64,000 nucleotides of DNA from Phytohabitans maris (lineage in GTDB: Bacteria; Actinomycetota; Actinomycetes; Mycobacteriales; Micromonosporaceae): the NCBI RefSeq assembly GCF_031085175.1, contig NZ_JAVHUY010000041.1, forward strand, positions 1 through 64,000. The letters run 5' to 3'. The notes under the pieces are model-generated. The model was not told the origin of the DNA and did not search any database. It saw only the letters and a list, made by a program, of their open reading frames with translations. The translations under genes were made by a program, and so were the position numbers. Below, piece by piece: positions 21,576 through 28,849 of the stretch (its first letter is position 1; each line of letters starts with the position of its first letter).

Positions 21576-24116
21576 TCAGTCCCGTCCCAGCGCGGGGCCG
21601 GACGCCCCGTCGGTCTCCTCGCCCCACATGCCGTCCTCGCCGACGAGCCAGGTGTTGCGCTCGCGGTCGCGGTCGGCACCGTGGCCCTGGCCGCCGCCCA
21701 TCGGCGGGGCCATCGGCATGCCCGACCCGCCGAACTGGCCGGGCTGTCCCGCACCCCCCGCCGGGAACGAGCTCTGCTGGCTGTGCTCCGCGGCGGTGAC
21801 CGGCGCCAGCTCCAGCGGGGCCGGCCCACTGCCGCCACCCGAACCGCCGCCGCCCGAGCCACCGCCGGGCAGGTCGACCCCGGCGCCACCGCCGAGCCCA
21901 CCGCCGCCGGATCCGCCACCACCGGGACCACCGCCACCGGGCCCGCCGAGGCCCTTCGCGCCGCCGAGGGGGTCCCGGCCGGTCAGGAAGTCCGACATCG
22001 TCGAGTGGTCGCCGCCCACCTCGACCAGGTCGTCGATGGCGCCGGAAACGGCCTCCTTGGCGTCGGTGAGCGCCTTCACCCGGGCGTCGCGCTCCTCCTC
22101 GGTACCGCCCTCGCCCTCGCCGGCCATCTCCTTGTCGATGAGCTCGTCGATCGAGTCGGTGACCGCGTCCTTCGCCTCGACCAGGGCGTCGTCGCGGACC
22201 TGCTCGCCGTCCGCGCCGGGTTCGCCCGCGCCCTCGCCCGACAGCAGGTCGTCGATGGCCTGGTCGGCGGCGTCCTGCGCGTCCTGGAGGGCGTCCTGGC
22301 GCGCCGCGTCGGTGGCGCCGCCCTTGCCGCCCTCGGTGCCGGGGGCACCGCGCTCGCCCTGCTCCCCGATCGCCTTCTCCGCCGCGTCGCGGGCGTCCTT
22401 CAGCGCGTCCGAGCGCTCGCCGGTACCCCCGTCCTCGATGAGGTCCTGGATGGCGTCGTCGGCGGCCTGCTGCGCCTCGTCCAGCGCCCGTTCCCGGGCC
22501 TGCTCCGCGGTGACGTCGCCGGCGTCCGAACCCCGCAGGTCCTCGATGGCGTCGTTCGCCGCGTCCTGCGCGTCCTCGAGCGCCTCGGCCCGCGCCGCGT
22601 CGGCCTCCGGGTCGCCGGTGGACGGGCCCATCAGGTCCTCGATGGCCTTGTCCGCCGCCTCCTGGGCCTCCTCCAGCGCCTCCTCGCGCGCCGCGTCGGC
22701 CTCGTCGGCCGGATCGGCGGAGGAGGTCGGCGGGAGCTCGTCGTCGCCGAGCAGGTCCTCGATGGCGTCGTCCGCCGCGTCCCGCGCGTCTTCGAGGGCG
22801 TCGTCGCGCGCCGCGTCGGCCGCCGGGTCACCGGACTCGGTGTCGACGTCCTGCAGGCCGTCGATCGCGTCGTTCGCCGCGTCCTGCGCGTCCTCGAGCG
22901 CCTTCTTGCGCTTGGCCTCGTCGTCGCCGCTCGACCCGCGGCCCGGCTTGCCGGCCCCGCCGGGCAGCCCGGCGCCGGAGCCGCCGCCACCCATGCCGGG
23001 GAACCCGCCGCCGGCGCCGCTGCCGCTGCCGGCGCCGCCCTCCTGCAGCCCTTCGATCGCGTCGTTCGCGGCTTGCTTCGCCTCGTCCAGCGCCCCGTCG
23101 TACGCGGGGTCGCCGTTCTTGAGGCCGTCGATGGCGTTGTTCGCGGCCTGTTGCGCGTCGTCCAACGCCTGCTGGCGGGCCGGGTCGTTGCCGGCGCCGC
23201 TGCCCGAGCCGCCGCCGCTACCGGCCCCGCTGCCGCTGCCCGCGCCACTGCCGGAGCCCGCGCCGCTCTCGTCGCCGCCGGAGCCGAAGTCGAAGTCGCC
23301 GGTGTCCGGGCCACCACTGCCGCTGCCCGAACCGCCGCCGCTGCCGGAGCCGCTGCCGCCGCCCGCGCCGCCCTCGTCGTCGCCGGACCCGCTGCCGGAG
23401 CCGGAGCCGCTGCCGCCGCCGGAGCCGCTGCCACCGTTGCCGCCCCCGCCGCTGGTCGTGTCGACCGGCTTGAGCAGGGAGACGTCCAGCGGCGACATGT
23501 TGCGCCCCTTTTCGTCGTACTCGTAGGTGAGCTCCACCAGCCGGTGCCGTACCTTCGACATGATCCAGCGTTCGCTCGCCTGGTACGCGGCCTCCTTGCC
23601 CTTCTCCACGTCGCTCTTGAACTCGGCCGAGGTCGTGCTCGCGCCGGCCCGGTTGTAGATGTCGGTGATCTGCTTCTCGACCCAGTCGCGCCACTGGTCG
23701 GCCAGGTAGTGGCCGGCGTTCACGATGCGCCAGAAGTCGCCCCGGAACGCGTTGATCGCGTGGCCGACGTTGCCGATGTTGACCGGGTAGTTGCCCTCCA
23801 GGACGTTGTACACGCCCTCGCGGCTGCGGCTGACCAGCTGCTCGACGTGCTTGTAGAAGGCGTCCGCGGCCGCGCCGGCGAAGTGCGGCTTGAGCAGGCC
23901 GACCTGCCGCTCCAGCTCGTCCAGGTACTCGTCGAGCCGGGTCCTCGCCTTCGCCCACCGCCGCTCGGCCTCGTACCAGGCCTCGCCGGGGTTCTGTCCG
24001 AGGTCGATCAGGTCCTCGATGTACGGGGTGAGCTGCGTCCACACCTCGTAGTTGCCGAACGTCTGGCCACGCGGCGGATTCATCTGGTCGAACGATCCGA
24101 CCTCACCTGACGCCAC
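21576..24116 (-). CDS. Type VII secretion substrate candidate with eleven helical repeats
   Basis: This 846-residue protein starts at a GTG at 24116. Residues 1 to about 225 form a helical PPE/WXG-like domain with several Trp and Tyr residues and no signal peptide. A Gly-Ser linker follows (about 226-305). Residues about 309-700 hold eleven copies of a helical unit of the type ALxDAxxAANDAIxDL, spaced by short Gly/Asp/Pro/Thr linkers. The protein ends with a Gly/Pro/Met-rich part and the motif TWLVGEDGMWGEE, a tail style shared with the next gene. It lies directly downstream of two WXG100 genes. A structural or surface role after secretion is plausible; no enzyme motif is visible. Confidence 0.85.
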   Translation of the reverse strand: MASGEVGSFDQMNPPRGQTFGNYEVWTQLTPYIEDLIDLGQNPGEAWYEAERRWAKARTRLDEYLDELERQVGLLKPHFAGAAADAFYKHVEQLVSRSREGVYNVLEGNYPVNIGNVGHAINAFRGDFWRIVNAGHYLADQWRDWVEKQITDIYNRAGASTTSAEFKSDVEKGKEAAYQASERWIMSKVRHRLVELTYEYDEKGRNMSPLDVSLLKPVDTTSGGGGNGGSGSGGGSGSGSGSGSGDDEGGAGGGSGSGSGGGSGSGSGGPDTGDFDFGSGGDESGAGSGSGAGSGSGAGSGGGSGSGAGNDPARQQALDDAQQAANNAIDGLKNGDPAYDGALDEAKQAANDAIEGLQEGGAGSGSGAGGGFPGMGGGGSGAGLPGGAGKPGRGSSGDDEAKRKKALEDAQDAANDAIDGLQDVDTESGDPAADAARDDALEDARDAADDAIEDLLGDDELPPTSSADPADEADAAREEALEEAQEAADKAIEDLMGPSTGDPEADAARAEALEDAQDAANDAIEDLRGSDAGDVTAEQARERALDEAQQAADDAIQDLIEDGGTGERSDALKDARDAAEKAIGEQGERGAPGTEGGKGGATDAARQDALQDAQDAADQAIDDLLSGEGAGEPGADGEQVRDDALVEAKDAVTDSIDELIDKEMAGEGEGGTEEERDARVKALTDAKEAVSGAIDDLVEVGGDHSTMSDFLTGRDPLGGAKGLGGPGGGGPGGGGSGGGGLGGGAGVDLPGGGSGGGGSGGGSGPAPLELAPVTAAEHSQQSSFPAGGAGQPGQFGGSGMPMAPPMGGGQGHGADRDRERNTWLVGEDGMWGEETDGASGPALGRD
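22015..23190 (-). repeat. Eleven alanine/aspartate-rich helical repeats
   Basis: The encoded units share ALxxAxxAAxxAIxxL spacing, with units of about 25-38 residues. Copies 2 and 3 are separated by a longer Gly-rich spacer. The DNA copies resemble each other (for example gcgtcgttcgccgcgtcctg appears more than once), consistent with past duplication. Confidence 0.85.
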
Positions 24117-24200
24117 GACTCACCCCATCCGATCGAATCTGTGGGCGGCCGGGAAGACACCGGGCGGCGCGCGGCCCTCCCGGCGTCGTCCCCGGCACGG

Positions 24201-24497
24201 TCAGCCCCCGAACGAGTTACCGGAACGCTGGTCCTGCAGCCGCATGTCCTCGGACCGGATACCGATCTCGGTGGCCAGGTCGTGGACGATGCTGTTGAGG
24301 TCGCCGAAGTCCGTACGGATCTTCGCCGCCGTGGCGTTGTAGTGGTCGGCCGCGTCGCCGGTCCAGGTGTCGAGGGCGGTACCGGTCTCCTGCGCGAGGC
24401 TCTCGACCAGACCCTCGATGGCCCGGTTGATCTGCTGCATCGCGTCGATGCCTTCGGCGATCTTGCCGTAGTCGTAGCTGATGGTTCCGTCCGCCAT
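24201..24497 (-). CDS. WXG100 family (ESAT-6-like) protein
   Basis: This 98-residue protein has the size and helix-turn-helix layout of WXG100 proteins. The central turn reads DTWTGDAADHYN (about residues 43-54), giving the W-x-G motif. The ATG at 24497 has a strong GGAAGGAG ribosome site. It pairs with the 104-residue gene 46 bp upstream, as EsxA/EsxB-type partners usually do, and is expected to leave the cell through EccC as a heterodimer. The C-terminal tail shows no obvious Y-x-x-x-D/E signal, which may sit on the partner or on another substrate. Confidence 0.92.
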   Translation of the reverse strand: MADGTISYDYGKIAEGIDAMQQINRAIEGLVESLAQETGTALDTWTGDAADHYNATAAKIRTDFGDLNSIVHDLATEIGIRSEDMRLQDQRSGNSFGG

Positions 24498-24543
24498 TGC
24501 GGCTCCTTCCCTAGCGTTCTGGACGGGGGTCCCGTGTGGAGGG

Positions 24544-24858
24544 TCAGATGTCCCGGAGGATGCTCACGCCGACGCTGCCGACGCCCTGGGCGTTGTCCAC
24601 GTCCTGCGTGTCGATGGCGCCGACGGCGCTCTCCACGTCGCCGGCCATCACGTTCAGGTGGCCGATGATGTTGCGCGCCTCCTGTTCCCAGGCGGCCTGC
24701 GCGTTCAGCAGCGCGGTCATCATCGCGCCCTGGCAGTACCCGTCCATGAAGTCGACGGTGTCGCGAAACTTGCCGATCTCCAGGTCGATGTCGCCGCCGG
24801 TGGAGCGGTGGAGGCCGGCGACCTTCGTGGCGACCTCCGGGTCGAGCTTGGTGGACAT
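24544..24858 (-). CDS. WXG100-like partner protein with a non-canonical turn
   Basis: This 104-residue protein is read from the ATG at 24858, which follows an AGAAGGGG ribosome site; an upstream in-frame start at 24921 has no comparable site and adds a non-conserved leader. The two-helix layout and size fit the WXG100 family, but the turn reads AAWEQEARN, so the Trp is kept and the Gly is replaced by Glu. It precedes the canonical WXG100 gene by 46 bp and is probably its dimer partner. A 120-bp gap separates it from eccB. Confidence 0.85.
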   Translation of the reverse strand: MSTKLDPEVATKVAGLHRSTGGDIDLEIGKFRDTVDFMDGYCQGAMMTALLNAQAAWEQEARNIIGHLNVMAGDVESAVGAIDTQDVDNAQGVGSVGVSILRDI

Positions 24859-24978
24859 GCGTACCCCTTCTTCTCTCTGCCGGAAAACCTGGTTGGGTGC
24901 CAGGAAAATGGAATCAGTCAACCGAGCCCGGTGGCCGGTTCCGCGCCGCGCGGGCCGCTGTCCCGGGGATATCCCCCG

Positions 24979-26382
24979 TCAACCGCCCCAGGTCTTGCTC
25001 GCCAGGGCCGCCGCCGGGTCGAGCACGGCGCCGGTCGGCAGCAGGTCGAGCAGCTCCACCGGGACCTCGACCGGGGCGGTGCCGGAGTAGCCGAGCGCCT
25101 GCGCGCCGGCGTCCGGCAGCGGGTACTTGACGCCGTACTCGGTCACCAGGAAGAGGCCGCCGCCGGGGGCGTACGGGTTGCGGGCCAGCACGCCGGTACC
25201 GGCCGGGATCAGGATCCGGTCCGCGGTGCCGCCCGCCGCCGCCGACCGGGGTACCGGCACCGCCTTGGCCGCGGCCGCCGCCGGCACCCGCGCGAGCGTG
25301 ACCGCGACGGTGTCGCCGCCGGGCCGGTACCGGACGCAGGGCAGCGTCCCCGGACCCCCGGCGGTGCGCGGCGGCTCGGGCGGGTACCCCTCGACGAGCT
25401 CGGTGCTCTCCGTCACCGGCGCGGCGGCCAGCTCGTCCGGCCGGATCGGGACCGGCGCCACGGGTGCGCCGGGGTAGGCCGCGCCGACCGCCGGGTCGGC
25501 CAGGACGAGCGCCGCGGTGGTGCGGCTGAGCCGGACGAACCCGTCGGCGCGGGCCAGGTACAGGTCGCTGGTCCCGCGGGCCGGGTCGCGCGCCTCGTAG
25601 ACCTGCCCCACGACGCTGGTGCGGTCGCCGACCCGCGGGCCGGCCTGCCCGCGCCCGTTCACGGTGGGGAAGGCGAGGTCGCGGCCGGCGGGGATCGGGT
25701 TGAGCCAGGCCGCGGTCACCGGTACCGGCTCCACGCCGGCGTACCCGAGGGCCACCGCGGCCCGCGGCGCCAGCCGGTACCGGCGCCCCTGCCAGACCAG
25801 CTGTGCCTGCCGGTCCGGCGTGGCGACCAGGAACCCCTCGCCTTCGGCCACTGTGGACAGCGCCGGGCCGTCGCCGATCAGGAGCGTGGTGGCGGGTTGC
25901 CCGGACGGCGCGGGCGGCTGGGCGCACACCGTCCACGCCCCGGTCTCCAGCTTGCCCGCCAGCGGCAGCGTGTCCGGCGCGTCCGGGATGCCGATCGGCG
26001 CCCCCACCGGTACGCCGCGCAGCGAGTTGCGGGAGACGGTGACCAGCCGCGCCGTGCCGCCGCTGCCGAGCACCAGGCGGGCGGAGGCGTAGTTGAGCAC
26101 CGGCCGCAGCTGCTCCTCCAGCAGCACGTACCGGGCGCCGGTCTCCTTCACCAGGATGACGACGCCGGGCTGCCGCCACGAGGAGTCCCCGCCGGGGCGG
26201 AAGATGCCGTAGATGCCGAAGCCGCCGGCGACCACGACGGCCAGCAGGACGCCGATGACGAAGCCGAGCAGGGGCCGGCGGTTCGGCGGCTCGTACGGGT
26301 CCGGCCGGCCCTGCATGACCGCCGAGTTGAGGCGCCCCACCAGGTAGAAGTACGCGTGGACCTGATCGCGGCGGGACTCCAT
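24979..26382 (-). CDS. eccB: Type VII secretion protein EccB
   Basis: This 467-residue membrane protein begins with a cytosolic stretch carrying the EccB signature MESRRDQVHAYFYLVGRL. One transmembrane helix follows (about 38-61), then a large extracytoplasmic domain with repeated beta elements and the motif RPVLNYASARLVLG typical of EccB. The length is close to that of mycobacterial EccB proteins. It is part of the membrane pore complex with EccC and EccD. Its ATG lies one base after the eccD stop, so the two are translationally coupled. Confidence 0.95.
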   Translation of the reverse strand: MESRRDQVHAYFYLVGRLNSAVMQGRPDPYEPPNRRPLLGFVIGVLLAVVVAGGFGIYGIFRPGGDSSWRQPGVVILVKETGARYVLLEEQLRPVLNYASARLVLGSGGTARLVTVSRNSLRGVPVGAPIGIPDAPDTLPLAGKLETGAWTVCAQPPAPSGQPATTLLIGDGPALSTVAEGEGFLVATPDRQAQLVWQGRRYRLAPRAAVALGYAGVEPVPVTAAWLNPIPAGRDLAFPTVNGRGQAGPRVGDRTSVVGQVYEARDPARGTSDLYLARADGFVRLSRTTAALVLADPAVGAAYPGAPVAPVPIRPDELAAAPVTESTELVEGYPPEPPRTAGGPGTLPCVRYRPGGDTVAVTLARVPAAAAAKAVPVPRSAAAGGTADRILIPAGTGVLARNPYAPGGGLFLVTEYGVKYPLPDAGAQALGYSGTAPVEVPVELLDLLPTGAVLDPAAALASKTWGG

Positions 26383-26383
26383 G

Positions 26384-27781
26384 TCAGCTCGCCCAGGCCC
26401 GGACCATCTGGTAGACGCCGAGCACGGCGCCGAGCAGCGGTACCAGCGCCACCGCGATGACGATCTCCAGGATGTCCACCGCGCGACCCCAGTACGGGCG
26501 CAGCCGCCGGCCGGGCAGCGTGGCGGCCGCGGTCAGCAGCGCCCCGGCCACCGCGACCGCCACCGGCGCCACCACCGCCGCCCGCACCAGGTCGGAGCGG
26601 TCGGCGGCGTACCGGACGAGGTCGAAGAGGACCAGCCCGGCGGCCGGGACCATGATCGCCCAGCGGGCCACCGTGCCGGTGAGGTGCCGGGCCCGCATGA
26701 ACAGCAGGGCGGCGACCGCCACCGCCAGGATCATCGGCCAGCGGCCGCCGGGCGCGACGAGCACGCCGGCCACGACCGTCTGCGCGACCCCCACGCCGAC
26801 CGTCAGCGCGGCCAGGTAGGCCAGGCCGGCCGGGCCGCGCTCGACCACCACCTGGTACGGCGCGGGTTCGATGTTTTCGGCGAGCTGCTCCGGCTTGCCC
26901 GGCAGCAGCGGCAGCTCCAGCCCGCCGAGCCGGAACGCGGCCGGCGGCAGCAGCACCGTCACCACCAGCGTGACGACCAGCCCGCAGGCCGCGGCGGACT
27001 GGGCCGCGAGGCCGCCCGCCGCCGAGAGCACCGCCGGCACCGCGAGGCAGCCGGCGCAGACCAGCGCCCCGGTGAACAGCAGCGCCGAGTCGCCGACCAG
27101 GGCCAGCCCGGCGGCGAGCACCACCAGCGCGGCCAGGACGGCCAGCGACGCCCGCACCGGTACGGCCGAGTGCGGCGCCAGCACGTCGGCGCCGAGCCAG
27201 CCGCCCACCGCCGCGTACGCCGTGGCCGCGCCGGCCAGCAGCGTACCGGTCTGGGCGTCGGGCACCGCCCGGCTCACCAGGCCGGCCGCGGCGAGCAGCA
27301 GCACGGCCGTCGCCGCCGCGACCGTGGCGCGGACCCCGGCCGGCCCGGCCAGGGCGAGCGGCACCAGCCCGGCGCCGAGCAGCAGCCCGCCGAAGACCAG
27401 CAGCATCCACCGGGTACGCGGCACCGTCCACCGGTGCGGGCTGGTGCGCGCCTGCTCGGCGACGCCGTCGACCAGGTCGTCGAAGTCGATCGGGGGCAGC
27501 TGCTCGGCGCGGGGGCGCAGGTGCAGCGCCTCGCCGTCGAGCAGGTTGAGCTCGGCGGCGGTACGCTCCTCGTCCAGCGGCGGCTCGCCGAGGCGCTGCA
27601 CCACCCAGCCGTCGTGCTCCGCGCCGCGGTCCGGGGCGTCCGGGCTGAGCTGCGGGAGCACGGCCGGCAGTACGTCGGCGAGCGGCACCTCGCCAGGCAG
27701 GGCCAGGTCGACGGCGCGGGCGCCGAGCACGAACCTCAGCCGCACCGGCGCCGCGATCCGTCGGCTCGTCAGCGGTTCCAT
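26384..27781 (-). CDS. eccD: Type VII secretion protein EccD
   Basis: This 465-residue protein is read from the ATG at 27781 with GAGGAT upstream; the longer open frame to 28042 lies antisense-like over the neighbouring gene end and is not used. Residues 1 to about 90 form a ubiquitin-like YukD domain. About eleven hydrophobic helices follow from about residue 130 to the end, as expected for EccD, the main membrane channel component. It is coupled to eccB downstream and follows the 295-residue WXG-like gene by 13 bp. Confidence 0.93.
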   Translation of the reverse strand: MEPLTSRRIAAPVRLRFVLGARAVDLALPGEVPLADVLPAVLPQLSPDAPDRGAEHDGWVVQRLGEPPLDEERTAAELNLLDGEALHLRPRAEQLPPIDFDDLVDGVAEQARTSPHRWTVPRTRWMLLVFGGLLLGAGLVPLALAGPAGVRATVAAATAVLLLAAAGLVSRAVPDAQTGTLLAGAATAYAAVGGWLGADVLAPHSAVPVRASLAVLAALVVLAAGLALVGDSALLFTGALVCAGCLAVPAVLSAAGGLAAQSAAACGLVVTLVVTVLLPPAAFRLGGLELPLLPGKPEQLAENIEPAPYQVVVERGPAGLAYLAALTVGVGVAQTVVAGVLVAPGGRWPMILAVAVAALLFMRARHLTGTVARWAIMVPAAGLVLFDLVRYAADRSDLVRAAVVAPVAVAVAGALLTAAATLPGRRLRPYWGRAVDILEIVIAVALVPLLGAVLGVYQMVRAWAS

Positions 27782-27794
27782 CGTGGACAGATCC

Positions 27795-28682
27795 TCAACG
27801 GTGCTCGAACGCGTCCGGGTGGCCGTTGCCGTTCTTGTCGTAGTAGGCCTTCCCGTCCTTCCAGAAGACCGCCCAGCCCTCGCTGGTCGTCTGCTGCTTG
27901 CCGTCGAACTCGTACACCACGAACGAGGAGCCCCGGTACTTGGTGTCGTGGTGGTCGTACTTCGTCTTGTCCGGCTCGGCGCCGGAGTCGAAGGCGGCGC
28001 CGGTCGGGTAGTTGCTCCCGCCGCCGCCGTTGTTGCCCCCACCGCCGTTGTTGCCGCCCGGGAAGTCGCTGTGGTCGCCGCCGTCGGACAGATGCGTGGG
28101 GATCTCCACCACGCCCTCCCCGTTCGCCGCCGGCCCGTCCGGCGCCGACGACAGGTCGAGGGTGCCCTTGCCGGACGGCAGCGCCAGGTCGTCGAAGGAG
28201 CTGATCCCCGGGATGCCCTTGGTGAACGGGTCGCCGTCCAGGACCACCTTGTCGCCGACGATCGTGACGCCGGTGTCGCCGGTGGGTTTGTCGTCCCCGG
28301 TCTTGAAGCCGTTCGCCGGCGGCGCCGCCGCCATGACCGGTGCGAACTCGGCGTCCTCCATGCCCTTGACCGCGTCGAGCGCCCGCTGGTCGAACGCCGC
28401 CACGGCCTCGCCGTTGGCGGTGTCCACCTTCTCGAAGTCGCTCGCGATCGTGTTGAGCCCGCGGACGATCTCGGCGCACGCCATCTCCAGGTACTTCACG
28501 TGCGTCACGACGCCGTCGCGGCGGTCCGTGTAGACGGCCTCCAGCCACACCGCCATGTCGAACTTGCCGGCGTTGGGTGCCCACTCACCGAGGCTCAGGA
28601 TGGCCTTCTGGTCGTCCAGCAACCCGTCGATGCTCGTCGCGATCTTCTTCAGCTCCGCCGGAACAACGTTTGTAGCGGCCAC
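27795..28682 (-). CDS. WXG-like protein with a C-terminal calcium-loop-like motif
   Basis: This 295-residue protein is read from a GTG at 28682 behind AGGGGG; a longer frame to 28808 runs into the promoter gap and is less likely. The N-terminal half is helical, with SLGEWAPNAGKFDMAVWLEA giving a W-x-x-x-x-G turn region, so it resembles an ESX substrate or an EspA/PPE-like protein. A Gly/Asn linker follows (about 200-225). The C-terminal part ends with YYDKNGNGHPDAFE, which looks like an EF-hand or thrombospondin type 3 calcium loop. It is the first gene of the minus-strand train, divergent from eccC across 167 bp. Confidence 0.78.
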   Translation of the reverse strand: MAATNVVPAELKKIATSIDGLLDDQKAILSLGEWAPNAGKFDMAVWLEAVYTDRRDGVVTHVKYLEMACAEIVRGLNTIASDFEKVDTANGEAVAAFDQRALDAVKGMEDAEFAPVMAAAPPANGFKTGDDKPTGDTGVTIVGDKVVLDGDPFTKGIPGISSFDDLALPSGKGTLDLSSAPDGPAANGEGVVEIPTHLSDGGDHSDFPGGNNGGGGNNGGGGSNYPTGAAFDSGAEPDKTKYDHHDTKYRGSSFVVYEFDGKQQTTSEGWAVFWKDGKAYYDKNGNGHPDAFEHR

Positions 28683-28849
28683 AACGCCCCCTGTATGGTG
28701 GGTCCGTCCTTCTTCGTTGGTCCGGTCATCTCCCGCCAAGGCGACACCGAGACCCGTCGAGACGGTAGGCACGGGGCCCACCCAAGCGCAGCAGGCGCGG
28801 TGCGGCACCCGCCCGATGGAGGGAAACCCCTCACCGAAGGAGCGACGAC

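Noticed and set aside
22015-23190. Repeated GC-rich DNA units as a CRISPR or satellite array
   Set aside because: They are in frame and explained by the helical protein repeats of the 846-residue gene.
24887-24976. Small inverted repeats downstream of eccB (CCTGG/CCAGG and GGGGATATCCCC) as a terminator
   Set aside because: The stems are short, with no T-run, and sit between co-oriented genes that look like one transcript. The evidence is too weak to call.
27782-28042. Upstream extension of eccD
   Set aside because: It overlaps the end of the 295-residue gene, is Thr/Arg/Ser-rich and carries no conserved motif. MEPLTSRR at 27781 has a ribosome site.
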